Assembly (NCBI RefSeq): GCF_024198235.1
Contig: NZ_JAKCFB010000031.1
Location: forward strand, 50,305 to 114,304
DNA from: Myxococcus dinghuensis
GTDB lineage: Bacteria > Myxococcota > Myxococcia > Myxococcales > Myxococcaceae
Direction of reading: 5' to 3'
Length of the DNA stretch: 64,000 nucleotides
The notes under the pieces are model-generated. The model made no database searches, had not been told where the DNA came from, and saw only the letters and a list, made by a program, of their open reading frames with translations. The first letter of the stretch is position 1; each line of letters begins with the position of its first letter. Made by a program: the position numbers and the translations under genes. Of the stretch, positions 1-8,849 are shown one piece after another.

Positions 1-1
1 G

Positions 2-646
2 CTGTCGCCGCGCATGGGCTCATTGGTGGAGCCGCTCCTGCGCCTGGCGAAGAAGACGGGCCGCGACGACGCGTATCGCGAGCTGACCGAACGCTATCCG
101 GATATCCCCCATACGCCGCTGACGGCCGGTGAGGCGCAGGTCGTCGTGGTGGTGGAGGCGGGCCTGTCCCCGGAGAAGCAGCGCGCGTCGCGCGACTACG
201 GTGACGGCGGCAACCTCATCGAGGTGCCCGTCTACCGCGACCGTGGCAGCGCGCCGCTGGTGCGCGTCCAGGTGGGCGACGCCCGGACGGAGGCGATGAC
301 GGTGACGTCGCTGGCGAACGTCGCGCGTCTGCACCTGGAGACCCGCATCGGCGGCATGTTGGCCAAGCAGTTGGCGGGCGTGGCGGTGAAGGCGGGCGTG
401 GCCGCGGGCGTGGGGGCCCTGACGAAGAGCGAGGGGGTGGGCGCGCTCGCGTTCCTGCTGCTCAACGCCAACAATGCGCCAGACCTGCGCTCCTGGCTTT
501 CCCTGCCGGCGGAGTTCCAGGTGGCGCGGTTCCGGGTGGCGCCGGGGCAGCACGCCGTGCGTGTGATGGCCGGAGGTCGGGAGACCGTGCATTCGGTGGA
601 GGTCCAAGCGGGGCGGGTGGGCCTGTTGGTGGTGCGGCGCTATTAA
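2..646 (+). CDS. COG3014-like protein, C-terminal part (cut by window edge)
   Basis: The reading frame is already open at the left edge, so the first Met (base 14) is probably internal and the gene is 5' truncated. About 214 residues are visible. They contain a stretch on agonist-like 'EAGLSPEKQ', a Gly/Ala-rich segment (KAGVAAGVGAL) and the block 'PDLRSWLSLPAEFQVARF' followed by 'PGQHAVRV', an arrangement I associate with the COG3014 family of periplasmic or lipoprotein TPR proteins. The function of that family is not established. The next gene begins 31 bases downstream in the same direction. Family assignment is by pattern recall only. Confidence 0.55.
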   Translation: MSPRMGSLVEPLLRLAKKTGRDDAYRELTERYPDIPHTPLTAGEAQVVVVVEAGLSPEKQRASRDYGDGGNLIEVPVYRDRGSAPLVRVQVGDARTEAMTVTSLANVARLHLETRIGGMLAKQLAGVAVKAGVAAGVGALTKSEGVGALAFLLLNANNAPDLRSWLSLPAEFQVARFRVAPGQHAVRVMAGGRETVHSVEVQAGRVGLLVVRRY

Positions 647-677
647 CCCGGCGGTTTTGTTGTAGGGTGCGCGCCCC

Positions 678-1463
678 ATGTCGGTCCTGGCCACGACGGC
701 CCTTTATTCCCTCATCATCGTCCTCGGCGCGCTGCTCGGCGCGGTGGGGGTGGTGTTGAACGAGCGCGCCACGCACATGGTGCGCTTCCTGGCCTTCGCC
801 GCCGGCGTGATGCTGGGCGCGGCGTTCTTCCACATGCTGCCGGAGGCGTATGCCGGGGGCGGGTGGTGGGCGTTCGCGTTGATGCCCGCGGGCTTCGTGT
901 TCCTGCTGGTGCTGGAGCGCTACCTGGTGGCGCACGCGGGAGAGGACCTGCCGGGGGACCACATGTCCAGCCACGGGCGGCCCGCGCAGCAGGCGGGGCA
1001 GGTGCTCGGGCTCACCGCGTTCCTGGGCCTGTCCACGCACACGCTGTTCGACGGCATCGCGTTGGGCTCGGCGGTGGAGGAGGGCGTGGGGTTCATGGCG
1101 CTGCTGGCCATCGTCGCCCACAAGGTTCCGTCCGCGCTGTCGCTGGCCTCCATCCTCAAGTCGGAGGGGCGCTCGCGCGGCGCCATCCTGATGCTCTCCG
1201 CGCTCTATGGCGCGATGGTGCCCGCGGGCGCGCTCCTGTACTTCGTCTTCGACGCGGTGCTGCACTTCGAGAGCATGGCGCCCAAGGCGCTGTCGTTCTC
1301 GGCGGGCACGTTCCTCTACATCGCCGTGTCGGACCTGCTGCCGCACGTGCATCGCCACGGCAAGGACCAGCCGGGGCGCAACGTGCTGGCGCTCTTCGTG
1401 GGCCTCGCGCTGATGTTCCTGCTCGCGCGCTGGGTGGGGCACCCGGGTCACCCCGGGCACTGA
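678..1463 (+). CDS. ZIP family divalent metal transporter
   Basis: The 261-residue membrane protein has about eight hydrophobic segments. Helices carry 'GVMLGAAFFHMLPEA' near residues 38-52, a polar loop with several His, then 'STHTLFDGIALG' and 'VAHKVPSALSLAS'. His/Glu/Asp pairs inside helices IV and V are the metal-binding signature of ZIP transporters, which move zinc, iron or related cations into the cytoplasm. The C-terminus ends in a His-Pro-Gly rich tail (HPGHPGH). Length is normal for the bacterial ZupT/GufA-like group. It lies alone, 31 bases after the COG3014-like gene. Substrate cannot be told from sequence. Confidence 0.9.
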   Translation: MSVLATTALYSLIIVLGALLGAVGVVLNERATHMVRFLAFAAGVMLGAAFFHMLPEAYAGGGWWAFALMPAGFVFLLVLERYLVAHAGEDLPGDHMSSHGRPAQQAGQVLGLTAFLGLSTHTLFDGIALGSAVEEGVGFMALLAIVAHKVPSALSLASILKSEGRSRGAILMLSALYGAMVPAGALLYFVFDAVLHFESMAPKALSFSAGTFLYIAVSDLLPHVHRHGKDQPGRNVLALFVGLALMFLLARWVGHPGHPGH

Positions 1464-1639
1464 CGTCCACGGCGGTCCGTGGAAGGCGGCGGAGGCCCCT
1501 GGCGCCCGCTCGGCTGACTGGGGACACGCTGCGCGCGCCGCGAGGCGGGAGCACCCTACGAGCGGACTTCGGCTGGAGTGGCGCGTGGCTCGCGCGTCGA
1601 CTCGGGGCCGAGCGCACGTGAAGGGGAGGCGACCGCGCC

Positions 1640-2077
1640 ATGCTCACGGTGGGAGACCTGATGACCCGCGACGTCATCACGCTCGACGAGGCGGATGACC
1701 TGCTGCGCGGCGACGACCTGTTGAAGCTCAACCACATCCGGCACCTGCCCGTCGTGCGGGAGGGGCGGCTCGTGGGGTTGGTGAGCCACCGCGACCTCAT
1801 CCAGGCCCTGGCCCGGCAGGTGGGGGCTCCCCGGTTCGAGCCCGTGTCCGTCGTCTCCATCATGACTCGGGACGTGGTGACGGCGCGGCCGGACCTGTCC
1901 GTCCAGGACGCCATCTACAAGCTGTTGGACCACCGCTTCGGCTGCCTGCCCGTCGTCGACACGGGAGGGCGGCTGGTGGGCATCATCACCGAGGCGGACT
2001 TCATGCGCATGGCCGTGCGGCTGTTGGAGGCGGCCGAGGCCCGCCGGGGTGAGTCCCTGGGCGCTTCCGCTCCGTGA
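1640..2077 (+). CDS. Tandem CBS domain protein
   Basis: The 145-residue protein consists of two CBS motifs and little else. The first begins at 'MTRDVITLDEADDLLRGDD' and ends in 'HLPVVREGRLVGLVSHRDL'; the second begins at 'MTRDVVTARPDLSVQDAI' and ends 'GCLPVVDTGGRLVGIITEAD'. A CBS pair forms a Bateman module that usually binds adenosyl ligands and acts as an energy or redox sensor. A GGGGAGGCG sequence precedes the ATG. The flippase-like gene starts 13 bases downstream, so the two may be co-transcribed. The partner protein, if any, is unknown. Confidence 0.9.
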   Translation: MLTVGDLMTRDVITLDEADDLLRGDDLLKLNHIRHLPVVREGRLVGLVSHRDLIQALARQVGAPRFEPVSVVSIMTRDVVTARPDLSVQDAIYKLLDHRFGCLPVVDTGGRLVGIITEADFMRMAVRLLEAAEARRGESLGASAP

Positions 2078-2090
2078 GGCCGAGGACCGG

Positions 2091-3167
2091 ATGAGCACCG
2101 CGAGCCCCGCCACCCAGCCCCGGCGCGCCGTCGAGCCCCGGCGGACCCGTCCCCGGCGCGTGTGGAGCTGGCTTCCAGGCCTGGTGTTGCTGGCGGCCTT
2201 CGTGGCGTTCGTGGCGCTGCGCTCCGACGAGGAGCGGCAGTTCGCGCGGATGCTCCGGCACGCGCGACCGCAGTGGCTGCTGGTCGCCGCCGTGCTCCAG
2301 GTGGCGTCGTACGTGGCGGCGGCGGGGTGCTGGCTCCAGGTGCTGAAGCTGGCGCGGGTGCGGGTGCCGGTGATGCGGACCGCGGGCCTGTCCGTGATGA
2401 AGCTCTCCTTCGACCAGCTCGTGCCCACCGCGGGCATCGGTGGTTCGGTGGTGGTGATGCGGGGACTGCACCGCGAGGGTGCGCCGCCGCGCGTCGCCAC
2501 GGCGGCGCTGCTGGTGGACATGGTGTCGTTCTACGCCGCGCAGGCGGTGGCGGTGGTCCTCGCCATCCTGGTGCTCTGGTTCCGCGCCCGCCTGCACGCG
2601 GCCATCCTCGGGCTGGCCACCGCCTTCGGCGCGCTCGCGTGCGCGGTGCCCGTCGCCATCCTCTGGCTCACCCGACATGGCGGTTGGACGCCGCCCCGCT
2701 GGACGCGCCGCATCCCCGGGTTCTCGTCCCTGTTGGTGTCCATCTCCCAGGTGCCGCCGGAGCTGGTGCGGAACAAGGGGCTGCTGCTGCGCGCGAGCGC
2801 GTGGCAGTTCACCGTCTTCGTGCTCGACTCGCTCACCCTGTCCTGCATGCTCGTCGCGGTGGGGCACCCCGTGGACCTCCCGGACGTGTTCGCCAGCTTC
2901 ATGCTCGCCACGCTGGTGATGACCCTGAGCATCATCCCCGGCGGCGTGGGCACCTTCGAGGCCACCGCCGTGGGCACGTTGTCGTCGCTGGGGGTCCCGG
3001 TGCAGGTGGGGCTGACGGCGGTGCTGCTCCTGCGTGGCTTCACGCTGTGGTTGCCGCTGCCCATCGGCGTCGTGCTGCTGCATCGGATGTTGGGGGTCCG
3101 GTTGCGCGAAGTGATGGCGCACTCCGACCCGCGGTCCGATGCCCAGGCGGACGCTGGCCACGTGTGA
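2091..3167 (+). CDS. Flippase-like membrane protein (LPG synthase TM / UPF0104 type)
   Basis: I chose the ATG at 2091 (358 residues), which is preceded by GAGGCCGAGG, over an in-frame GTG at 2049 that would overlap the CBS gene. A basic N-terminus (RRAVEPRRTRPRRVW) is followed by about eight hydrophobic segments. The motif 'FDQLVPTAGIGGSVVVMRGL' and the late 'SIIPGGVGTFEATAVG' are typical of the membrane domain shared with lysyl-phosphatidylglycerol flippases (MprF N-terminal part). No aminoacyl-transferase domain is present, so a lipid-translocation role is inferred from family only. It probably forms an operon with the CBS gene. Confidence 0.85.
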   Translation: MSTASPATQPRRAVEPRRTRPRRVWSWLPGLVLLAAFVAFVALRSDEERQFARMLRHARPQWLLVAAVLQVASYVAAAGCWLQVLKLARVRVPVMRTAGLSVMKLSFDQLVPTAGIGGSVVVMRGLHREGAPPRVATAALLVDMVSFYAAQAVAVVLAILVLWFRARLHAAILGLATAFGALACAVPVAILWLTRHGGWTPPRWTRRIPGFSSLLVSISQVPPELVRNKGLLLRASAWQFTVFVLDSLTLSCMLVAVGHPVDLPDVFASFMLATLVMTLSIIPGGVGTFEATAVGTLSSLGVPVQVGLTAVLLLRGFTLWLPLPIGVVLLHRMLGVRLREVMAHSDPRSDAQADAGHV

Positions 3168-3242
3168 GGGGGGCGGGCCACGCTTTGGCTTGGCTTTCGC
3201 GGCGCGGGACTGGAGGATGCGCGCGCCCGAGCGGGCACTCTC

Positions 3243-4088
3243 ATGGAAAAGCGCACCGACTGGTATGAGCACCCGGCGTACTACGAAGCCATCTTCGGCA
3301 CGGACACCGTGCGCGAGGTGGACTTCCTCGAGGCGCTCAGCGCGCGCCATGGCACCGGCGGCTCGTTGTGGCTGGAGCCGGCCTGCGGCGCGGGACGGCT
3401 GGTGGCCGAGGCCGCGAAGCGTGGGAAGAAGGTGGTGGGCTACGACATCTCCGATGCGATGCTTGCCCATTCCCGCAAGCGTCTGACGCCCGCGCAGCGG
3501 CGCCGCGTGAAGTTGTCCCAGTCCCGCATGGAGGAGTTCTTCGTGCCCTCGCTGGAGGGCAAGGTGGACGTGGCGCACAACCTGGTCTCCACCTTCCGCT
3601 ACCTCGACAGCGAGGCCGCGGCCCTGGCGCACCTGAAGGGCACCCGGCGGCTGCTCAAGCCGGACGGGCTCTACGTGCTCGGGTTCCACCTGACGGACTA
3701 CGCGCGCACCGCGCCGGAGCACGAGCGGTGGGTGGGGCGCGTGGGCGAGGACGCCGTCGTCTGCAACACGCACGAAGGCCTGCCCGAGCGCCGCGCGCGC
3801 CGCTCCCCCATGCGCAACCGCCTGCGCGTGACGGGGCCGGGCAAGGACTGGCTCATCGAGACGACGTGGAACTTCCGCACGTACAGCGGGCCGCAGGCCC
3901 AGAAGCTGTTCCGCGACGCGGGCCTGGACGTCGTGGCCGTCTACGACTTCGACTACGACCTCGCGGCTCCCGTGGCGCGCGGCAGCCTGCGGTTGGATCG
4001 CGTCTTCGTCCTGAAGCCGTCCAAGGGTTCCACGCGCCGCCGCGCGGCGACAGGTGCGCGGAAGAAGGCCCGGGCGAAGAAGGCGTAG
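3243..4088 (+). CDS. Class I SAM-dependent methyltransferase
   Basis: This 281-residue soluble protein has the SAM-binding glycine motif 'EPACGAGRLVAEA' near residue 43, followed by an acidic strand end 'KKVVGYDISDAM', and 'VDVAHNLVSTFRYL' at the motif-III position. This is the seven-strand Rossmann fold used by class I methyltransferases. The C-terminus is a basic, low-complexity Lys/Arg/Ala tail (RKKARAKKA), which could contact nucleic acid or be a solubility tail. The substrate cannot be predicted. It stands alone, followed by about 55 bases and the 3' end of the kinase relic on the other strand. Confidence 0.85.
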   Translation: MEKRTDWYEHPAYYEAIFGTDTVREVDFLEALSARHGTGGSLWLEPACGAGRLVAEAAKRGKKVVGYDISDAMLAHSRKRLTPAQRRRVKLSQSRMEEFFVPSLEGKVDVAHNLVSTFRYLDSEAAALAHLKGTRRLLKPDGLYVLGFHLTDYARTAPEHERWVGRVGEDAVVCNTHEGLPERRARRSPMRNRLRVTGPGKDWLIETTWNFRTYSGPQAQKLFRDAGLDVVAVYDFDYDLAAPVARGSLRLDRVFVLKPSKGSTRRRAATGARKKARAKKA

Positions 4089-4142
4089 CCCCGGCGCCGC
4101 GCCTACCGCCAATGCCATGCGGGCCCGGCGCGCGTCCGGCGG

Positions 4143-5905
4143 TCAGGGGTGATGCACCGCGCGTATCGCGCCCGCATGGCCCGAGGCCTCCTCGACCTGC
4201 ACCACGGACAGGAAGGCGCAAGGGCGCCGGCCCTTGAACGGGGTGGATGCGCGACGGGGCCTACGGGCGGCGGGCCTCGGTGGTGGTGGCGTGCGCGGCG
4301 ACGGTGTCTTCCTCTCGCAGGTGAATGCACGCCCGGTTGGCGCGGGCCCTGTCCTGGACGTCCGCCATCCCCGGCACAGCGTCGTAGCCGTCTCCCTGTC
4401 CACGTCCTCCTGCGCTACCCCAGCGCATCGTGGAAGCGCCGAACCATGGACACCACGCACCGGGTACTCGCAGGCTCCGCATCCCCCTCTGACTCCAGCG
4501 CGGACTGCGCGTAGACCCGGGCGTGGGCCACGGTTTCCTCGGAGGCCTGGTGACTTTCGCTATGGAGTTGCATCTGAATCGTCGAGTTGAACAAGCGAGC
4601 GCGTCGTAGGGGTGTGCCATGGGCGAGCATCACTGGGCACACCCCCTCCACCAGGTCCTTCATCTCGTCGAGCTGGGCCAGCCAGGAGTGCGTGGTGATG
4701 CACCTTTCCTGGCGCTGGCTTCACTCCTGCCACCACATTGCTTTGGCCCTCCTGCCGCGGTGGCCCTGGGGCCCGGCGCGGGGCCGAACTCGGCGCCGCC
4801 CGTCTGGGCATGGACTCGCAGCGCTTCTTCGTTCTGATGGCGCGTTTGCAAGGACTTGCCTGCCTTCCGCAGCACGTTGGCGCGACGAACGCGGGCAACT
4901 TGCTGAATCCGTGCCAGGGCCTCCATGAAGGCCTTGCGCGCCTGCGCCTGGCGGCCGGAGAGGGCAAGGGCTTCGCCGAATCCCTCCCAGACTGTTCCAA
5001 ATGCGAGCGGCCGTGCGTTCGACGGGGACGCGTCCGCGTTCAGCGAGAACGCCTCGGCCTCGCCCAGGGTGGATGCGTCATCGCGGATGTCTCCGTTGGT
5101 GTAGGAGGCACGCCCGCGCGCAGCGGCTCGTCCCTCCGGTAGGTGCCCACGAGCAGCACCGGCCGCGACGACAACTGCCGCGCGTCCAGCTCCGGCGGCA
5201 CGGGCGACAGATGCGGGTGCGGGTGCGGCGGTGACCCCTCGCGTCCGGGGACGAAGGGCGGTCGTCCCGTGGGCCGCTCGTAGCGCATGCACCCCAGCGC
5301 GTAGAGATCCGCGCGCGTCCACGTAGGTCCCGCGCGGTTGCTCCGGCGCCATGGACGTATCACTGCCCACCACCGCGCCGCTCACGTCGAGCGTCTCCCT
5401 CCCGCGCGAACCGCCGAAGCGCGCGGAGATGCCGAAGTCCATCCGCACCGGCGCTCCATCCGGTCGCAGGAAGAGGTTCTCCGGCATGGGGTCCCGATGG
5501 ACGCTGCCGTTGGCGTGCAGGAGCCCCAGTGCCGAGGACAGCCCTCGCGACAGTGACAACGTCGCATGCGGCCGCGCGTCGAACAGCGGCCCCGGAGATG
5601 GCGGTGGCGTGGCCAGCGACAGCGTCTGCTCGCGCAGCAGCTCCATCGCGTATCAGGGGTGCCACCCATCCAGAGACCGGCGACGCTGTGGTGGTGGAGA
5701 CGGTGCGCGCGGCGTCCGAGGTGCCCCTGACGAGCCTCCGCCGGGAGCTCCACGCGCGCAGGCGGCTGCTCCACCTGGGCGTGGCGTGCATCGTCGACGA
5801 TGCACGCCCCCCCATCCCTTCGTGCCCGAGCACCTCGAGCAGCTCGTAGCGGTCGATGGTCGCGCCCACCCCGGGTAGCTCAGCGAGCCCTGGATGCACC
5901 GGCAT
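4143..5905 (-). pseudogene. Decayed Ser/Thr protein kinase with ATPase/TPR tail
   Basis: Pieces of one kinase-type protein lie in order on the minus strand but in several frames. From the ATG at 5905: 'IDRYELLEVLGHEGMGG' (glycine loop); a frame change near 5800; then near 5520 'VHRDPMPENLFL' (catalytic loop, normally HRDLKPEN), 'VRMDFGISARF' (DFG) and 'SDTSMAPEQ' (APE); another frame change near 5340 with 'ADLYALGCMRYERPTGRPPF'; then 'RPVLLVGTYRRDE', typical of the AAA-type ATPase part of PknK-like kinases; and finally helical TPR-like text (QARKAFMEALARIQQVARV) continuing in shifting frames to about 4143. Most of the ATPase domain is missing. I infer a dead gene with frameshifts and an internal deletion. 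It explains an otherwise gene-free 1.8 kb. Confidence 0.75.
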
Positions 5906-6047
5906 GGGGGGTTCCGAGGTACCGGTCCGCCCTGCCGCGTCCCTTCTGCGTCTCGTTGGGACGCAGCCGCGTCCCAGTTGGACGCAGGATGGAGGTAGGG
6001 AAGGGGGTCTTGGCCGGTAAACCCTTGGAATGACGAAAAACGGGGCG

Positions 6048-6064
6048 TTGGCACGCGCCGCGCA
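6048..6064 (+). promoter_or_regulatory. Candidate sigma-54 promoter (-24/-12)
   Basis: The sequence TTGGCACG is a full match to the -24 element, and GG (6050-6051) and GC (6062-6063) are exactly ten bases apart as sigma-54 promoters require. The -12 element reads GCGCA rather than TTGCA. It lies 170 bases upstream of the chosen start of the sigma-54 activator gene. A single match of this kind can arise by chance in GC-rich DNA. Confidence 0.35.
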
Positions 6065-6233
6065 TGGCCATCGCGCGCGGCATCGCGGGACACCGGATGC
6101 CCAGCCGTCATGGAGGTTCGGGAACGCGGAAGGAGGGGCCGCTCCTTCCGCGTTCTTCATCTCCGCTACACTTGCCTCCCTCCGACGCGGCCCTGGCGGG
6201 TACTGTCGGATGGTTCCGGACGGAGGCGAGTGG

Positions 6234-7958
6234 ATGCACGAGGAGATGCCGCAGCTCATGAGCGCGCTGCGGGGGGCGAAGGACTTCGAGACGGCGGCGG
6301 CCACGACCCTCAAGCGGATGCTGGCCCTGGCCCAGGAGGCGGTTGCGTCCAGTCGGTACGCAGCCCGTGCCCGCGTGCTCCGCGGAATCGTCCACCTGAG
6401 GCCCGGTGAGGCCTATCGCCGCCTGGCCGCGCTCGATGTAGGGGCGAAGGAGATTACCGAAGCCAATGTGGGGACGCCCTTCTTCACGTCGGCCACGGCG
6501 TGGCGGGCGGTGATGGAGCACCGCTGCGCGGTGTCCATCGACGTCAACGTGGGCACGGTGCAGCCCCACGCGCCGGACGCGCCGGTGACGGGGGACCCGG
6601 GACTGGCGGGCTTCCACAGCAACGAGAGCCGGCAGCGCTTCCTCGGGCGCCACGCCACGCACGTCTGCGTGCTGCCGTTGCGCACGCCCGGCGGTGGCAT
6701 CGAGGGCATGATTTCGCTGGAGGCCGACTGCCTGGCGGCGATGGGGCAGGAGTTCGTCTGGCGTGAGTCCGGCGAGCAGCTCCAATTGCTGGCGGACGTG
6801 GCGGCGCCGTACCTGGCGGGCCTGCCGCAGCGGCCGGTGGCGACGCCGGAGGTGGATGAGTTCCTGCCGGTGGTGGGCCGCTCCATGGCGGAGCTGCTGC
6901 CCATCCTGCGGGTGTTCGCGCTCCAGGACGAGACCATCCTCATCAGCGGCGCGACGGGCGCGGGCAAGTCCCGGCTGGCGCGCTGGTGCCACGAGCGCTC
7001 CAACCGGCGCGGCAAGCCCTTCGAGACGCTGGACCTGGTGACGGTACCCGAGGACCTCCAGATGGCGGAGCTCTTCGGCTGGAAGAAGGGCGCCTTCACC
7101 GGCGCGGTGCGCGACGCGCCCGGCAGCGTGGCGCGCGCGGACGGCGGCACGCTCTTCATCGACGAAATCGACAAGCTGTCGCTCAAGGCGCAGGCGGGCC
7201 TGCTGCACCTCCTGGAGTCGCGCAGCTACCGGCCGTTGGGAGAGGGCACCGGCGAGCGTCAGGCGGACGTGCGCTTCATCATCGGCACCAACGCGGACCT
7301 GCACGCGGAGGTGCGGGCCGGCCGCTTCCGCGAGGACCTCTACTACCGCGTCAACGTGCTGCCGGTGCGCATGCCGTCCCTGCAGGAGCGCCAGGACGAA
7401 ATCCCGCTGTGGGCCCAGTACATGGTGAACCGGCGCCACAAGGAGCGGGTCCCGGAAGGCACCGCGCGCGTGACGCAGGACGCGGAGCGGCTGCTCGTGG
7501 GCAGCTCCTGGCCGGGCAACCTGCGTCAACTCGACAACATCGTCCGCCGCGCCTACACGCTGGCCATGGTGGAGCACGGCGTGGCGGGGGGCGAGCTGGT
7601 GCTCCACGAGAAGCACGTCGCGCGGGCGCTGGACTACGAGCAGGCACCTGGGAGCAAGCCGCTGCCGGAGGCCCTGCGCGCCGCGGCGCAGGCGTTCGTG
7701 TCGGAGGCCCGGCGCCGCAACGCGCCCCTGGACCTGGACCTGGCGGACGCGTTCCGCGGGCTGGTGCTGGGCATGGCCATCCGCCAGGTGGGGCGCGACG
7801 ACGGCTTCAAGCTCCTGGGCCGCGAGAGCCTGGTGAAGAACCGCAACCACCACAAGGCGCTCAAGCGCGAGCTGGAGAAGGTGGAGGCGCTCTACAAGGC
7901 CCTGGGCGAGGACGCCTCCCCGTTCGCGGACCTGCTGTCGGAGGACGAGGCGGCCTGA
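6234..7958 (+). CDS. GAF / sigma-54 interaction domain transcriptional activator
   Basis: I chose the ATG at 6234 (574 residues) because GGAGG lies seven bases upstream; the open frame runs further back to 6030. Residues about 60-200 look like a GAF sensor domain. The AAA+ domain has Walker A 'GATGAGKS' (239-246), the sigma-54 contact loop GAFTGA (286-291) and Walker B 'GGTLFIDEIDK'. These features mark bacterial enhancer-binding proteins, which remodel sigma-54 RNA polymerase. The C-terminal ~95 residues are helical but I do not see a standard Fis-type helix-turn-helix; the only candidate is around 'LLGRESLVKNRNHHKAL'. The ligand and targets are unknown. Confidence 0.88.
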   Translation: MHEEMPQLMSALRGAKDFETAAATTLKRMLALAQEAVASSRYAARARVLRGIVHLRPGEAYRRLAALDVGAKEITEANVGTPFFTSATAWRAVMEHRCAVSIDVNVGTVQPHAPDAPVTGDPGLAGFHSNESRQRFLGRHATHVCVLPLRTPGGGIEGMISLEADCLAAMGQEFVWRESGEQLQLLADVAAPYLAGLPQRPVATPEVDEFLPVVGRSMAELLPILRVFALQDETILISGATGAGKSRLARWCHERSNRRGKPFETLDLVTVPEDLQMAELFGWKKGAFTGAVRDAPGSVARADGGTLFIDEIDKLSLKAQAGLLHLLESRSYRPLGEGTGERQADVRFIIGTNADLHAEVRAGRFREDLYYRVNVLPVRMPSLQERQDEIPLWAQYMVNRRHKERVPEGTARVTQDAERLLVGSSWPGNLRQLDNIVRRAYTLAMVEHGVAGGELVLHEKHVARALDYEQAPGSKPLPEALRAAAQAFVSEARRRNAPLDLDLADAFRGLVLGMAIRQVGRDDGFKLLGRESLVKNRNHHKALKRELEKVEALYKALGEDASPFADLLSEDEAA

Positions 7959-8045
7959 CCCTGGAGGGGGGATGACCCTGGGTACAATCCTCACCCGGTG
8001 AGAGGCTTGCTAGCTTGACCGGTCCACGACGTCGGGGGGTGGACC

Positions 8046-8849
8046 GTGAAGCTCATCTCGAACAGCGCCATCGTGACTGGTGGCGCGCAGGGAATTGGTC
8101 TGGCCATCGCCGCGCGGCTCATGCGCGAGGGCACCAGCGTGCTCGTCTTCGGGCGGACGGAGTCGAAGGTGGTCGCGGCGACGGAGCGGCTCACCCGGGA
8201 ATCCGAGGGGCGTGCCCGCGCCGTGCCCTGTGCGGGCGACGTCTGCCGCGCGGAGGATGTGGCGCGGGCCCTGGACGTCGCCACCGCGGAGCTGGGCCTG
8301 CCGGGCATCCTGGTGAACAACGCGGGCACCAACAGCCTGTCGCTCCTCGTGGACCTGCCCGAGGAGGACTTCGACCGCATGTTCCACGTCAACGTGAAGG
8401 GGCCCTTCCTCTTCATGAAGGCCTACGCCCGCGCGCTCATCGCCGCGAAGCGCACCGGGGTGGTGGTGAACGTCACCTCGCTCTTCCAGGGCGTGGTGAC
8501 GGAGGGCCTGGGCCACTACGCGGCCTCGAAGGCCGGCCTGTGGAGCCTCTCGCGCGCCGCGGCGCTGGAGCTCAGCCGCCACGGCATCCGCGTCAACATC
8601 GTCGCGCCGGGCGCCACCCTCACGCCCATGGCGTCCGGCTTCATCGAGGACCCGACGATGGGCCGCGAGCTGCGCGCGCACACGCCGCTGGGCAAGTCCC
8701 ACGGCACGCCGGATGACGTGGCGCGCGTCGTCGCCTTCCTCTGCGCGGAGGAGTCCTCCTGGATGACGGGGGACAGCCTCACCGTGGACGGCGGCAACCA
8801 CCTGCGGGGCATGCCCAGCTACTGGGACACGCTGAACCCGACCCGGTAG
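8046..8849 (+). CDS. SDR family NAD(P)-dependent oxidoreductase
   Basis: The 267-residue protein begins with GTG and has all classical short-chain dehydrogenase motifs: nucleotide-binding TGGAQGIG (11-18), NNAG (91-94), catalytic Ser145, and YAASK with Tyr158 and Lys162. The late segment 'NIVAPGATLTPM' and the final 'DSLTVDGGNHLRG' are also standard. Length is typical. Such enzymes oxidise or reduce alcohol/ketone groups; the substrate cannot be read off. Its last 31 bases overlap the 3' end of the convergent heme oxygenase gene, so transcripts of the two would be antisense at their ends. Confidence 0.92.
   Translation: MKLISNSAIVTGGAQGIGLAIAARLMREGTSVLVFGRTESKVVAATERLTRESEGRARAVPCAGDVCRAEDVARALDVATAELGLPGILVNNAGTNSLSLLVDLPEEDFDRMFHVNVKGPFLFMKAYARALIAAKRTGVVVNVTSLFQGVVTEGLGHYAASKAGLWSLSRAAALELSRHGIRVNIVAPGATLTPMASGFIEDPTMGRELRAHTPLGKSHGTPDDVARVVAFLCAEESSWMTGDSLTVDGGNHLRGMPSYWDTLNPTR

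Noticed and set aside
2049..2090. Upstream GTG start for the flippase-like gene
   Set aside because: It would overlap the CBS gene and lacks the purine-rich sequence that precedes the ATG at 2091.
2001..4118. 705-codon open frame on the minus strand
   Set aside because: It is antisense to the flippase-like and methyltransferase genes, is rich in Arg/His/Gln as expected for a shadow frame in GC-rich DNA, and matches nothing.
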